64,000 nt of DNA from Pseudomonas sp. Leaf48 (GTDB lineage Bacteria; Pseudomonadota; Gammaproteobacteria; Pseudomonadales; Pseudomonadaceae). Position 1 is the stretch's first letter, and each line of letters opens with the position of its first letter. The translations under genes were made by a program, and so were the position numbers. Under the pieces are notes generated by a model. That model was given only the letters and a program-made list of their open reading frames with translations. It did not search any database and had not been told where the DNA came from. Shown here in pieces: positions 1-9,080 of this stretch. The stretch lies in NCBI RefSeq assembly GCF_001421885.1, contig NZ_LMLH01000011.1, positions 44,648 through 108,647 of the forward strand, in the 5' to 3' direction.

Positions 1-398
1 GAGGCCGGGTCGGGGCCGATCTTGCGGCCGAACGGCGCCAGCCAGGCGTTGGCCTGCGCGCCAATCACCCCCGGTTGCAGGCGAATCTGGGTGCCTTGGC
101 CGCGAATCTCGCGACCGTTCCAGTTATCCCCAAGCACGATCAATACCGAGTCGCTGATGGCCTGGCCGGAGAGACTGGTGCCAGCGGCGCGGAAGGTCAC
201 CGCAACCCGATCGCGCTGGGCCAGTCGCAGCAGCGTTACCACTTCTTCTTCAGACTCGACGCGGATCACCAGTTGCGGAATCAGTCGATAGAAGCTGGCA
301 TCGGTACCGAACGCCAGCGTCGACAGCGGATCGTCGAAACGCCGCGCCTTGGGAATCAGTTGCTGCGCATCTCGCAGAAAAGCCGCCGGTAGACTCAT
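1..398 (-). CDS. FAD-binding lactate dehydrogenase/oxidase, N-terminal part (cut by window edge)
   Basis: This gene begins at 398 on the minus strand and runs off the left edge, so only about 132 residues are visible. The translation starts MSLPAAFLRDAQQLIPKARR and contains TFRAAGTSLSGQAISDSVL, a typical first half of an FAD-binding PCMH fold (the AAGTSLSGQ loop binds the FAD pyrophosphate). Its ATG overlaps the lutC stop codon (ATGA), which implies translational coupling and membership of the lldP-lutABC operon. From the context it is probably a Dld-type FAD-linked D-lactate dehydrogenase, perhaps with a C-terminal Fe-S domain beyond the edge. The family is secure; the substrate is inferred from the neighbours. 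Confidence 0.8.
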   Translation of the reverse strand, partial: MSLPAAFLRDAQQLIPKARRFDDPLSTLAFGTDASFYRLIPQLVIRVESEEEVVTLLRLAQRDRVAVTFRAAGTSLSGQAISDSVLIVLGDNWNGREIRGQGTQIRLQPGVIGAQANAWLAPFGRKIGPDPA

Positions 399-1069
399 TT
401 GTCCTCCAGGATCAGAACCACCAGGTCTTTCGGTCCGTGAGCGCCGTACGCCAGCACCTGTTCGATGTCGGCGGTCTTCGACGGGCCGGATACCAGCAGT
501 GCATTGGTCGGCATGCCCTGGGCCCATTCGAATTCCTGCTGCACCTGATAGAAGTTGTCGCGGATTTCACTGGCCTTGAGCAGGGCGAAATGCACCGGTG
601 GCGCCAGGCTCATCAGGCGCGGTTCTTCCCGGGTCGGCCAGATAATCAGGCTGCCTGTCGCTGCGATTGCGCCGAGGGTGCCGGTGAGGCTCGCCGGGGT
701 GTCGTTGAACAGTTCGGCTTTCCATTCTTCGATAGGCCGGTCGTAGGCTTTGAGCGTCGGCAGCTCAGGATGACTCGCCCAATGTTGAGTGACTCGCTGA
801 CCGTGAGCGGTGCCCGGTGCGATCAACAGGCTCGGCATTTGGCGCTCCTGCAGCAATTTCGCCAACAGCGCTGGCCATGCTTCGCCGGACGTCAGATGGA
901 TTTCCGTGTGCACCGCTTCCATCAGTTTGCGCAGTTGGGCGATGCGTTGTTCTGGCGCGTAGGTGTAGGGCTGCGTCACCAGATCGACGTCGAAGTTGTC
1001 AGCCACCGGCGTAGTGCCTGTCAGGCTTTTACGCAATTTGGCGAGGATGTTTTGCTTGGCGCTCATCAA
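395..1069 (-). CDS. lutC: Lactate utilization protein C (LUD domain)
   Basis: The 224-residue product is a LUD-domain (DUF162) protein, the third subunit of the LutABC (LldEFG) iron-sulfur L-lactate oxidase. The glycine-rich stretch GTLGAIAATGSLIIW and the following LAPPVHFALL resemble the core of LutC proteins and parallel the ETGTLLLVENEGNG region of the neighbouring LutB. It carries no Fe-S cysteine cluster, as expected for this subunit. It overlaps lutB by 4 bp upstream and the FAD oxidase by 4 bp downstream, so the three are probably translationally coupled. Length and order fit the family well. Confidence 0.92.
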   Translation of the reverse strand: MMSAKQNILAKLRKSLTGTTPVADNFDVDLVTQPYTYAPEQRIAQLRKLMEAVHTEIHLTSGEAWPALLAKLLQERQMPSLLIAPGTAHGQRVTQHWASHPELPTLKAYDRPIEEWKAELFNDTPASLTGTLGAIAATGSLIIWPTREEPRLMSLAPPVHFALLKASEIRDNFYQVQQEFEWAQGMPTNALLVSGPSKTADIEQVLAYGAHGPKDLVVLILEDK

Positions 1070-2520
1070 CGGTCTCCCTGTTTGGCCAGATGCTCGCGGG
1101 CCATGTCATGCAGTGAGCGGGCAGCGGGTTTCGGCGCGCTGTGGTTTTGCGTCCACGGGCCGACATTGCTCGGGGTGAGGGCGCGCAGGCGGGTGGCGAA
1201 AAAGCCGAACAGGCGGTACAGCGTCGGCGAGCTGTTCAGCTTCGCCCAGGCGTTCCAGATGAACCGTTCCTTGCGCGAATACTTGCTGCCCTGGCCGCGC
1301 ATCACTTGATGAGGGCTGTCCGGTGCCTTGACGTTTTCCTCACGCAGGCGACGCAGCAGTGCAGGGATCGGAATTTTTACCGGGCACACTTCGCCGCAGG
1401 CACCGCACAGCGAAGAGGCGCTCGGGTGGTCCGGGACTTTGGCCAGGCCAACCATGTGCGGGGTGATGATTTTTCCGATAGGCCCTGGGTAAACCTCGCC
1501 GTAGGCATGGCCGCCGATTCGGGTGTAGACCGGGCAATGATTCATGCAGGCGCCGCAGCGGATGCAGTTCAGTGTCTGGCGCAATTCACTGTCGGCAAAG
1601 GCCTGGCTGCGACCGTTGTCGAGCAGTACCAGGTGCACTTCCTGAGGCCCGTCGAGCTCGTGCTCCTTGCGCGGGCCGGAGATCATGTTGACGTAGGTGG
1701 TGATCGGGATGCCGAGGGCCGAGCGGGTCAGTAGTGACAACAGCGGCACCACATCGCGCAGGTTTTCCACGACTTTTTCGATGCCGGTGACGGCGATGTG
1801 CACCGGTGGCACCGTGGTGGTCATGCGGCCGTTGCCTTCGTTTTCCACCAGCAGCAGGGTGCCGGTTTCGGCCACGGCGAAGTTGACGCCGGAGACGCCG
1901 ATGTCCGCTTCGAAGAATTTCTGCCGCAAGACCTTGCGACCGATCTGAATGAGTTGGTCAACGTCCTTGGTGTATTCCACGCCAAGTTTGTCGTGGAACA
2001 AGGACGCGACCTGACCGGCATTCTTGTGGATCGCCGGCATAATGATGTGTGAAGGCTTCTCGTGGTCGAGCTGGACGATGTATTCGCCCATGTCCGATTC
2101 CAGGCATTCAATGCCCTGTTCAGCGAGGAAGTGATTCATCTCCATTTCTTCGCTGACCATCGATTTGCCCTTGATCACTTGCCGCCCCTCGTGAGCGCGG
2201 ATGATCGAAAGGACGATGCCATTGGCCTCGTCCACCGTTTCCGCCCAGTGCACTGTCACACCGTTGCGGGTCAGGTTCTGTTCCAGTTGTTCGAGCAGGT
2301 CTGGCAACTTGGATAACGCACGGGCGCGAACAGCATTGCCCAGTGCGCGTAAATGTTCTCTTTCGTGGGCATCGCTGAAAGCCGCTGCCCGCTTGGTCAT
2401 CAGTGAATCCATCGCCTTGCGGAAGTTGCCGCGCAATTGCGCATCACCCAGCGCGTTGTGGGCGCGGGTGCGAAAGTCTTCTTCTACGGCAACCGTCGGA
2501 ATAATCGTGGAAGCGCTCAT
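1066..2520 (-). CDS. lutB: Lactate utilization iron-sulfur protein B
   Basis: The 484-residue protein combines an N-terminal LUD domain with a ferredoxin-like C-terminal part. Two 4Fe-4S cysteine motifs are visible, CIRCGACMNHCPVY near residue 320 and CGACGEVCPVKIPI near residue 370. The LUD core shows ETGTLLLVENEGNG. In the LutABC complex this subunit passes electrons from L-lactate oxidation to the respiratory chain; lactate is converted to pyruvate at the inner face of the membrane. It overlaps lutA and lutC by 4 bp each. The length is normal for LutB/LldF. Confidence 0.95.
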   Translation of the reverse strand: MSASTIIPTVAVEEDFRTRAHNALGDAQLRGNFRKAMDSLMTKRAAAFSDAHEREHLRALGNAVRARALSKLPDLLEQLEQNLTRNGVTVHWAETVDEANGIVLSIIRAHEGRQVIKGKSMVSEEMEMNHFLAEQGIECLESDMGEYIVQLDHEKPSHIIMPAIHKNAGQVASLFHDKLGVEYTKDVDQLIQIGRKVLRQKFFEADIGVSGVNFAVAETGTLLLVENEGNGRMTTTVPPVHIAVTGIEKVVENLRDVVPLLSLLTRSALGIPITTYVNMISGPRKEHELDGPQEVHLVLLDNGRSQAFADSELRQTLNCIRCGACMNHCPVYTRIGGHAYGEVYPGPIGKIITPHMVGLAKVPDHPSASSLCGACGEVCPVKIPIPALLRRLREENVKAPDSPHQVMRGQGSKYSRKERFIWNAWAKLNSSPTLYRLFGFFATRLRALTPSNVGPWTQNHSAPKPAARSLHDMAREHLAKQGDR

Positions 2521-3341
2521 CGGGCACCTCCGGTTCGCTGCCAGAGGAAGCTGGCCAGATGCTGACCGCGTAACGCTTCCTGCTGTTTCTCCAGCGAGCC
2601 GTTGATGTTCATCAAGCAGCCGCAGTCGGCACTCAGTACCTGGTGCGCTCCGGATTCCTTCAGCGCCCGGGTCTTGTCAGCCACCATGGCGCCGGAAATG
2701 TCCGGCATTCGGACGCTGAAAGTCCCGCCGAAGCCACAGCATTCGCTTTCGTGTTCGTGGTTGACCCGCTCCACATTGCTCAACTGCGCCAACAACTCGC
2801 GGCCGTGCAGGTGGGTATTCATCTCGCGGCGTGCCGAGCACGAGGTGTGCAGCGCCACTTTCACGGGAGCGCCGCTGTCCTTGAGCTGCACCTTGCACAC
2901 GAACAGCAGGAACTCGGCCAGCTCATAGGTCCTGGCAGCCAGCGCCTGAACCTGTTTCAGCGTGTCCGGCTCGTCCTTGAACAAGTCGGCGTAGTGCTCG
3001 CGCAACATGCCTGCGCAGGAGCCCGACGGCACCACCACTGGATAGTCCCCGGCGAACAGCGCCAATTGCGAGCGCGCCACGGTCCGGGCCTGCTCAGTGT
3101 AACCCGAGGTGTAGGCCGGTTGCCCGCAACAGCTCTGCCCCTGCGGGTAGTCGACACGAATGCCTTCGCGCTCCAGCAGGTGGATCGCGTCCATCCCGGC
3201 TTGCGGATAAAACAAATCCACCACGCAGGTCCCGAACAGGTAGACCCGTGACGGTTTCTCGCTGGGGTATTGCCGAGGCTCGGGCAGTGGCGGGGCGACG
3301 CGGGTCGCGTTCGGCACAGCGTTGTAGAAAAGCTCGCTCAT
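2517..3341 (-). CDS. lutA: Lactate utilization protein A, cysteine-rich CCG domain
   Basis: The start at 3341 (MSELFYNAVPNATRV) follows a GGAG ribosome-binding site about seven bases upstream and gives 274 residues. A longer reading frame extends upstream to 3629 but runs through the intergenic hairpin and is not credible. Two CCG domains typical of heterodisulfide-reductase-like proteins are present: SCCGQPAYTSGY near residue 70 and ECCGFGGTFSVRMPDIS near residue 199, with HTSCSARREM between them. This is the LutA/LldE subunit of the Fe-S L-lactate oxidase. It overlaps lutB by 4 bp and lies about 150 bp downstream of lldP. Confidence 0.94.
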   Translation of the reverse strand: MSELFYNAVPNATRVAPPLPEPRQYPSEKPSRVYLFGTCVVDLFYPQAGMDAIHLLEREGIRVDYPQGQSCCGQPAYTSGYTEQARTVARSQLALFAGDYPVVVPSGSCAGMLREHYADLFKDEPDTLKQVQALAARTYELAEFLLFVCKVQLKDSGAPVKVALHTSCSARREMNTHLHGRELLAQLSNVERVNHEHESECCGFGGTFSVRMPDISGAMVADKTRALKESGAHQVLSADCGCLMNINGSLEKQQEALRGQHLASFLWQRTGGAR

Positions 3342-3439
3342 CAGGCGTCTCCGGGTGGTCCCGGTTATGCGTCCGTCGAGGCTGCTGAATATTGAAAGGG
3401 AAACGTTCAGCAGCCTTACAGACCGGGGTATGAATAGCT

Positions 3440-3464
3440 GACGCCGGAGGTTTGGCCCGGCGTC
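3440..3464 (-). other. Stem-loop between lldP and lutA
   Basis: A perfect 8-bp inverted repeat (GACGCCGG at 3440-3447 and CCGGCGTC at 3457-3464) with a 9-base loop lies in the lldP-lutA gap. On the transcribed (minus) strand no T-run follows, so it is more likely an RNA-processing or stability hairpin that sets the lldP/lut ratio than a terminator. This reading is inferred. Confidence 0.5.
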
Positions 3465-3490
3465 GGTTTTGTCCGTGTTTCCTGTAGCCT

Positions 3491-5185
3491 TTAATGCACC
3501 AGCATGCCGGTGAACCAGTAGGCCTGAGCCAACGTGATCAAGCCGACGATTGTTGCAAAGAATAGGCTGTGCTTGAGGGTAAAGCGGAACAGATCCGATT
3601 CCTTGCCCACCAGGCCAGTCGCGGCGCAAGCCACGGCGATCGATTGTGGCGAGATCATCTTGCCGGTCACGCCGCCGCTGGTGTTCGCCGCCACCAGCAA
3701 GGTGTCGTTGACCCCGATCTGGTGCGCAGTGGTGGCCTGCAACGAGCTGAACAGGGCGTTGGACGAAGTATCGGAGCCTGTCAGGAACACACCCAGCCAG
3801 CCGAGGAACGGCGAGAAGAACGGGAAGGCTGCACCTGTGCCGGCCAATACCAGGGCCATGGTCGATGACATGCCCGAGTAGTTGGTGACGAAGGCGAACG
3901 CCAGCACCATGCCGATGGACAGGATCGGCCAGCGCAACTCGTAGAAGGTCTCTTTAAAAGTGGTAAGACCAGTTTTGAGGTTGATCTTCAGGACCACCAT
4001 CGAGATCAGCGCGGAGAAGAAGATTGCCGTGCCGGTCGCGGAAATCGGGTCCAGCTTGAACACCGCTGGAATGGCCGTCGGCGTCGCCACGATCGGGGCA
4101 ACCTTGACCACCATTTGATCCAGGTGCGGGATGGCGAAGTTGAATACCCAACTGTACATCGAGCCGCCCGCGGCAAACATCGCCTTGAACGGTTTCAGGG
4201 TCCAGATGGTGACCAGTACAGTGAGGATCAGGAACGGTGACCAGGCCTTGATAATTTCCCCGAGGCTGTAGGGCGAAGCCACGGTGCTGCGCTTCTGGCC
4301 GAAACCACCGACGCTGGCGGTTACCACGGAGGCTGACACGGCACCGGCGATGTGCTGGCCGGCGGCGCGTTTCGGTTGCCAGACTTTCAGGAACAGCGTG
4401 AGGGAAATCAGGCTGGCCAGGGCCGAAGTGATGTCCGGCAGTTCCGGGCCGATGAAGTTCGAGGTGAAATACTGGGTCACGGCGAAACTCAAGCCGGCTA
4501 CCAGTGCTGCCGGCCAGGTTTCGCGCACGCCGCGCAGGCCATCCATCATGAACACCAGCCAGAACGGTACGAACAGCGACAGCAGCGGCAGTTGCCGGCC
4601 GGTCATGGCGCCGATTTTGAAGGCGTCGATGCCGGTCACTTGTCCGGCAACGATGATCGGAATACCCAGGGCGCCGAACGCGACCGGAGCGGTGTTGGCG
4701 ATCAGGCACAAGCCTGCGGCGTACAGCGGGTTGAAGCCCAGCCCGACCAGCAGCGCGGCGGTAATCGCCACCGGCGCGCCGAAACCGGCGGCACCTTCCA
4801 GGAAGGCGCCGAAGCAGAAGCCAATCAGCAACACTTGCAGGCGCTGGTCGTCGGTGATCGACAGCACCGAACTGCGGATCACCTCGAACTGACCGCTCTT
4901 GACCGTCAATTTGTAGAGGAATACCGCCGCCACAATGATCCAGGCAATCGGCCACAGACCGTAGGCGAAGCCGTAACCGGCGGCGGCTAATGCCATGTCG
5001 ACCGGCATATGGAAAGCGAAGATCGCCACCAGAATCGACAAGGCCAGGGTGATGCTGCCGGCCACGTGGCCTTTGAGGCGAAACACGGCCAGGGCCAGGA
5101 AGAAAAACACGATGGGGATAACGGCGGCGAGTGCGGACAGGCCGAGGCTGCCGAGCGGGCTGTAGAGCTGTTGCCAGGTTTGCAT
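3491..5185 (-). CDS. lldP: L-lactate permease, LctP family
   Basis: The 564-residue hydrophobic protein starts [20 protein letters not shown] and has many membrane segments (for example [21 protein letters not shown] and, near the C-terminus, [20 protein letters not shown]). The stretches [20 protein letters not shown] and [18 protein letters not shown] are hallmark regions of LctP/LldP permeases, which import lactate (and glycolate) with protons. It is the first gene of the lactate operon and is divergent from lldR. A TTGACA-type promoter and a palindromic operator lie immediately upstream. The length is standard for the family. Confidence 0.96.
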   Translation of the reverse strand: MQTWQQLYSPLGSLGLSALAAVIPIVFFFLALAVFRLKGHVAGSITLALSILVAIFAFHMPVDMALAAAGYGFAYGLWPIAWIIVAAVFLYKLTVKSGQFEVIRSSVLSITDDQRLQVLLIGFCFGAFLEGAAGFGAPVAITAALLVGLGFNPLYAAGLCLIANTAPVAFGALGIPIIVAGQVTGIDAFKIGAMTGRQLPLLSLFVPFWLVFMMDGLRGVRETWPAALVAGLSFAVTQYFTSNFIGPELPDITSALASLISLTLFLKVWQPKRAAGQHIAGAVSASVVTASVGGFGQKRSTVASPYSLGEIIKAWSPFLILTVLVTIWTLKPFKAMFAAGGSMYSWVFNFAIPHLDQMVVKVAPIVATPTAIPAVFKLDPISATGTAIFFSALISMVVLKINLKTGLTTFKETFYELRWPILSIGMVLAFAFVTNYSGMSSTMALVLAGTGAAFPFFSPFLGWLGVFLTGSDTSSNALFSSLQATTAHQIGVNDTLLVAANTSGGVTGKMISPQSIAVACAATGLVGKESDLFRFTLKHSLFFATIVGLITLAQAYWFTGMLVH

Positions 5186-5237
5186 ATGGGGTGGCCCCTA
5201 ATTGTTGTTGGTCAGGCACTGATGGGCGGTCTTGGTT

Positions 5238-5254
5238 AATTGGTAATACCAATT
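5238..5254. promoter_or_regulatory. LldR operator, 17-bp palindrome
   Basis: AATTGGTAATACCAATT is a perfect inverted repeat around a central A. The TTGGTN(1-3)TACCAA form is typical of FadR-subfamily GntR regulators, and LldR/LctR sites are of this kind. It lies about +11 to +27 relative to the predicted lldP start site, a position where a bound repressor would block transcription that lactate relieves. Confidence 0.8.
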
Positions 5255-5271
5255 TACAATCGCTGTTCGCT

Positions 5272-5301
5272 AGGGTAAAAGCCTTGTAGGTGGTGTGTCA
5301 A
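5272..5301 (-). promoter_or_regulatory. Predicted sigma-70 promoter of the lldP-lut operon
   Basis: On the minus strand a perfect TTGACA (5301-5296) is followed after 18 bases by TACCCT (5277-5272). The predicted transcription start is near 5265, just before the LldR palindrome. The weak -10 element and the adjacent operator suit a regulated promoter. Confidence 0.6.
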
Positions 5302-5446
5302 TTTGCCGCCCTAAAACTTTTGTCGAATGCGCCGTCCGCGACTCGTCTGTAGCACGTGGGCAAATGCGCTGAGGCAGGTGCTGGCGACGCGCCGATAGGC
5401 CAGAATAGAGCCCCGGCGAGTCGTCGGATCGTGGAGAAATTTTGTT

Positions 5447-6214
5447 ATGGGGTTTGATCAGATTCGTCAGCGCCGTTTGTCTGACGATATTGTCGAGCGG
5501 CTTGAGGGAATGATTCTCGAGGGCACGCTAAAGGCCGGTGAGCGCCTGCCGGCCGAGCGCGCGCTGGCCGAGCAGTTCGGCGTGTCACGCCCTTCGCTGC
5601 GCGAAGCCATCCAGAAACTGACGGCCAAGGGTTTGTTGGTCAGTCGTCAGGGCGGCGGCAATTATGTGGTGGAGTCCCTGGGTACGACCTTCAGTGATCC
5701 ATTGCTGCAACTACTGGAAAGTAATCCCGAGGCTCAGCGCGATCTGCTGGAGTTTCGTCATACGCTGGAAGCGTCCTGTGCCTATTACGCGGCGTTGCGT
5801 GCCACCGACGTCGACCGCGAACGGCTCACCGCCGCATTCAATCAATTACAGGACTGCTACTCCCGCCACGATGAAGTGAGTCGTGCCGAAGAGGGCGCGG
5901 CGGATGCCAGTTTTCATCTGGCAATCGCCGAAGCCAGCCACAACGCAGTGCTGCTGCACACCATTCGCGGGTTGTTCGATCTGCTCAAGCGCAACGTGGT
6001 GACGAACATCGGCGGCATGTACAAGCAGCGTACTGAAACCCGCGACATGCTGATCACGCAGCATCGGGAGTTGTACCAGGCGATTATCGAAGGGCGGGCT
6101 GAGCAGGCGCGGGAAGTCTCCAGCCGACACATTCTGTATGTACAGGAAGTGCTGGAAGAAGTGCGTCAGGAAGTGCAGCGCATGGCTCGGGCGGAGCGAC
6201 GCAAGGGGATGTGA
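5447..6214 (+). CDS. lldR: GntR/FadR-family lactate-responsive regulator
   Basis: The 255-residue protein has an N-terminal winged helix (residues about 8-75, with LSDDIVERLEGMILEGTLKAGERLP and the recognition helix FGVSRPSLREAIQKLTAKGLL) and a C-terminal all-helical FCD effector domain. FCD residues likely to bind metal and ligand are visible in LEFRHTLEASCAYYAALRA and in the HLAIAEASHN motif. It is divergent from lldP, and a matching palindrome lies in the shared intergenic region. It most likely represses lldP-lutABC and is released by lactate. A GGAG-like ribosome site precedes the ATG. Confidence 0.92.
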   Translation: MGFDQIRQRRLSDDIVERLEGMILEGTLKAGERLPAERALAEQFGVSRPSLREAIQKLTAKGLLVSRQGGGNYVVESLGTTFSDPLLQLLESNPEAQRDLLEFRHTLEASCAYYAALRATDVDRERLTAAFNQLQDCYSRHDEVSRAEEGAADASFHLAIAEASHNAVLLHTIRGLFDLLKRNVVTNIGGMYKQRTETRDMLITQHRELYQAIIEGRAEQAREVSSRHILYVQEVLEEVRQEVQRMARAERRKGM

Positions 6215-6222
6215 CCTTTAGT

Positions 6223-6253
6223 GATCGTTCCCACGCAGAGCGTGGGGACGATC
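6223..6253. repeat. Pseudomonas palindromic repeat acting as terminator-like hairpin
   Basis: Two 14-base arms (GATCGTTCCCACGC and GCGTGGGGACGATC) flank a 3-base loop, with a single T.G wobble. This sequence type is a common dispersed extragenic palindrome of the P. fluorescens group. It lies between the convergent genes lldR and smpB and probably ends or protects both transcripts. Confidence 0.7.
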
Positions 6254-6265
6254 AGGGCAGGAGGG

Positions 6266-6748
6266 TCAGTCTTCTTTGCCCTTGTTGCGCACAGCACGCT
6301 GCAACTCACGACCGGCGTCGCGTTCGCGTTCGGTATCGCGCTTGTCGTATTCCTTCTTGCCCTTGCCCAGAGCGATCTCGCACTTGACCATGTGCTTGCT
6401 CCAGTACCAGGACAGGCATACGCAGGCGTAACCCTTTTGCTGCACGGCGGCCGCCAGCTTTTCCAGCTCGCGCCGGTTGAGCAGCAATTTTCGCGTGCGC
6501 ACCGGGTCAGCGATGACGTGGGTACTGGCCGTCATCAGAGGCGTAATGTGACTGCCAAGCAGCCAGGCTTCGCCATCCTTGAGCAGTACGTAACTGTCAA
6601 CGAGCTGCAGCTTGCTTGCCCGCAAACTTTTTACTTCCCAGCCGGCCAGGACCAGACCAGCCTCGAACTTGTGTTCGATGAAGTAATCGTGTCGCGCTTT
6701 TTTATTTTGCGCGATGGTCCCTGTTGGGTGTTTCTTCTGTTTAGCCAT
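6266..6748 (-). CDS. smpB: SsrA-binding protein SmpB
   Basis: The start at 6748 ([20 protein letters not shown]) gives 160 residues, the normal SmpB length; a reading frame extending further upstream is not supported. The core [28 protein letters not shown] and the SHITPLM region are diagnostic. SmpB binds tmRNA and delivers it to stalled ribosomes during trans-translation. The basic C-terminal tail ([16 protein letters not shown]) is the part that enters the ribosomal A site. The gene is divergent from the transporter at 6867. Confidence 0.97.
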   Translation of the reverse strand: MAKQKKHPTGTIAQNKKARHDYFIEHKFEAGLVLAGWEVKSLRASKLQLVDSYVLLKDGEAWLLGSHITPLMTASTHVIADPVRTRKLLLNRRELEKLAAAVQQKGYACVCLSWYWSKHMVKCEIALGKGKKEYDKRDTERERDAGRELQRAVRNKGKED

Positions 6749-6866
6749 AGGGGCGGCATTATAGGGAGTTACAACAGAGTCGGCTACGGTGTTGCTACGT
6801 GCTTGAGCAGGTTGATTGAATCCCGGACAATGCGCCCTCTTTTTTGAACGCTTGGGCGTGTTAACG

Positions 6867-8270
6867 ATGTCGACAGACAAGGTTTCTGTCCACGGCAGTT
6901 GGGCTAGCCGCTGGGTCTTCATACTCGCCGCGACCGGTTCGGCCGTGGGCCTGGGCAGTATCTGGAAATTCCCCTACATGGTCGGCGTCTATGGCGGCGG
7001 CGCTTTTGTGCTGATGTTCCTGGCCTGTATCGCACTCATCGGTGTGCCCGTGATGCTGGCGGAAACCCTGATCGGCCGGCGTGCCCGGCAGAGTCCGGCC
7101 AACGCCTTGAAGATGCTGGCGGTCGAGGCGGGGCATTCGGGCAAATGGTCCTGGGGCGCATTTGCCGGGATGATCACGGCATTGTTGATCCTGTCTTTCT
7201 ACAGTGTGGTGGGCGGCTGGTCGCTGGACTACATCATCGACATGGGGCGCGGCGATTTCCAGGGCGTGACGGCGGATCAGGTCGGTGCCTACTTTGGCAA
7301 TGTCATCGCGGATCCGTGGCGCCTGACACTTTGGCACACGATTTTCATGCTGCTGTCCGCCGTGGTGATCGCCAGAGGCGTGGTTGCCGGCCTTGAGCGC
7401 AGCTTGCGGATCATGATGCCGTTGCTGTTCGTGATGATCCTGGTGCTGCTGGGCTATAGCATGACCACCGGGCATTTCATGGAAGGCGTGCATTTCATGT
7501 TCGACTTCCACCCGGAAAAGGTGCTGGAAGGCCTGCTACCGGCGATGGGGCACGCATTCTTCTCCCTGAGCGTGGGCGTCGGTTCGATCATGATCTATGG
7601 CGCCTATATGCCGAAGAATTCGTCGATTTCCGGCACTGTCGTCGGCGTGGCCTTGCTTGATACCTTCGTATCCCTGGTGGCCGGCCTGGCATTGTTTCCG
7701 ATTGTGTTCGCTGCGGGCCTGAACCCGAGCGAAGGCCCGGGCCTGATGTTCGTCAGCCTGCCGTTCGCATTCGGTAACGTAGCCTTCGGCCAATTGATGG
7801 GTGTCGTGTTCTTCCTGCTGGTGGCGGTGGCGGCCTGGAGTTCAGCCATTTCCTTGCTGGAGCCCATGGTGGCTTACCTGGTGGAGCGCACTAAAGTAAG
7901 CAGGGCGTGGGTCACTTTCTGGCTGGCATTCAGTTGCTGGTTTGTCGGTCTGGGTACCGTGTTTTCCTTCAATATCTGGAAGGAAGCGAAGTTCTTCGTG
8001 AACGAAGGCGGGATGTTCCATCTCTATCAGTGGGGAGCAACCGGTGGTCTGGACTTCTTTGGCGTGATCGATTTCTTCACCTCGCGACTCATGTTGCCCC
8101 TTGGCGGTTTGTGTTTCGTGGTGTTTGCAGGCTGGATAATGGGGCGCGAAGCGGTGCGCGACGAATTGTCGATCCGCAACCCGGCATTGTTCAGCTTGTC
8201 CTTGTTTTTGATGCGCTATGTGGCGCCAATCGGCATTCTCGTAGTGTTTGCCGCCCAGCTGTGGAAGTGA
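6867..8270 (+). CDS. Sodium-dependent transporter, NSS (SNF) family
   Basis: Starting at [18 protein letters not shown], this 467-residue protein opens with the family signature [17 protein letters not shown], in which TM1 is unwound and binds Na+ and substrate. Eleven or twelve membrane segments can be traced, ending with [22 protein letters not shown]. Bacterial members (LeuT, MhsT, TnaT types) import amino acids or related amines with Na+; the substrate cannot be told from the sequence. An upstream ATG at 6816 would add 17 poorly supported residues. The ratA gene follows after 7 bp, perhaps co-transcribed. Confidence 0.92.
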   Translation: MSTDKVSVHGSWASRWVFILAATGSAVGLGSIWKFPYMVGVYGGGAFVLMFLACIALIGVPVMLAETLIGRRARQSPANALKMLAVEAGHSGKWSWGAFAGMITALLILSFYSVVGGWSLDYIIDMGRGDFQGVTADQVGAYFGNVIADPWRLTLWHTIFMLLSAVVIARGVVAGLERSLRIMMPLLFVMILVLLGYSMTTGHFMEGVHFMFDFHPEKVLEGLLPAMGHAFFSLSVGVGSIMIYGAYMPKNSSISGTVVGVALLDTFVSLVAGLALFPIVFAAGLNPSEGPGLMFVSLPFAFGNVAFGQLMGVVFFLLVAVAAWSSAISLLEPMVAYLVERTKVSRAWVTFWLAFSCWFVGLGTVFSFNIWKEAKFFVNEGGMFHLYQWGATGGLDFFGVIDFFTSRLMLPLGGLCFVVFAGWIMGREAVRDELSIRNPALFSLSLFLMRYVAPIGILVVFAAQLWK

Positions 8271-8277
8271 CGCTGAC

Positions 8278-8712
8278 ATGACGACACACATTCAACGTTC
8301 GGCCCTGCTGCCTTATCCGGCGCAAGCGCTGTATGACCTGGTCAATGACGTAGCGCGATACCCGGAGTTTCTGCCGTGGTGCTCGTCGGCGGAAGTCCTG
8401 GAAAGCTCCCCCGAGCATATGCGGGCGAGCGTCGGCGTGGCCAAGGGCGGACTCAGCCAGCATTTCGTTACACGTAACACCCTGGTGCCCGGGCAATCGA
8501 TCGAGATGCATCTTGAGGAAGGCCCATTTACCCAGTTGCATGGCATCTGGGTGTTCAAGGCGCTGACCGACAAAGCCTGCAAAATCAGCCTGGACCTCTC
8601 GTTCGATTACGCCGGGCCGATCGTTCGCGCTACGTTGGGGCCGTTGTTCAATCAGGCGGCGAACACGCTGATGGATGCGTTCTGTCAGCGTGCCAAGCAA
8701 ATACATGGTTGA
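8278..8712 (+). CDS. ratA: RatA-like START/polyketide-cyclase domain protein
   Basis: The 144-residue protein begins MTTHIQRSALLPYPAQALYDLVNDVARYPEFLPWCSS, the hallmark opening of the RatA/Coq10 family, which forms a hydrophobic-cavity START-like fold. The E. coli homologue was described as a toxin that blocks 70S ribosome formation, while eukaryotic relatives bind coenzyme Q; either role is possible here. It overlaps the rnfH gene by 8 bp, the conserved ratA-rnfH pair, and lies next to smpB as in other gammaproteobacteria. Confidence 0.92.
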   Translation: MTTHIQRSALLPYPAQALYDLVNDVARYPEFLPWCSSAEVLESSPEHMRASVGVAKGGLSQHFVTRNTLVPGQSIEMHLEEGPFTQLHGIWVFKALTDKACKISLDLSFDYAGPIVRATLGPLFNQAANTLMDAFCQRAKQIHG

Positions 8713-9019
8713 GGCCGTGATCGAGATCGAAGTGGTGTATGCCGCCGTGGAGCGCCAGGTGCTTGTGTCGGTAGCGGTGCCGGTGGGAACGACCGTGCGG
8801 GCTGCTGTACTCGGGTCCGGGGTTGGCAAGGAGTTCCCCGAGCTGAATCTGGCTGATTGCCCCGTGGGTATCTTCGGTAAAGTTATCGTCGATCCCGACA
8901 GTCGGCTGGTAGAGGCCGGGGATCGCATCGAAATTTATCGGCCCTTGCTGGCCGATCCGAAAGAAGTGCGACGGCTGCGCGCCGCGAAGGCTGCCGAGGC
9001 CAAAGCCAGAAATCAGTGA
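8705..9019 (+). CDS. rnfH: RnfH family ubiquitin-like protein
   Basis: The 104-residue protein (MVEAVIEIEVVYAAVERQVL) is an RnfH/RatB protein with a beta-grasp, ubiquitin-like fold. The segments CPVGIFGKVIVDPDSRLVEAGDRIEIYRPLLADPKE are typical. The start overlaps the end of ratA and the pair is probably coupled. Its molecular role is not settled in the literature. The C-terminus is a short Ala/Lys/Arg-rich tail. A shared terminator follows at 9041. Confidence 0.92.
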   Translation: MVEAVIEIEVVYAAVERQVLVSVAVPVGTTVRAAVLGSGVGKEFPELNLADCPVGIFGKVIVDPDSRLVEAGDRIEIYRPLLADPKEVRRLRAAKAAEAKARNQ

Positions 9020-9040
9020 TTTGCCGAAATGCAGGCAATA

Positions 9041-9067
9041 AAAAAACCCGGACATGCCGGGTTTTTT
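9041..9067. terminator. Bidirectional terminator between rnfH and bamE
   Basis: AAAAAACCCGG and CCGGGTTTTTT flank a 5-base loop. The symmetric A-run and T-run allow intrinsic termination of the two convergent genes. Confidence 0.9.
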
Positions 9068-9080
9068 ATTGCGTCGCAAA

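Noticed and set aside
2517..3629. A 370-residue form of LutA
   Set aside because: The extra N-terminus reads through the lldP-lutA hairpin and lacks a ribosome site; the start at 3341 has one and matches the family.
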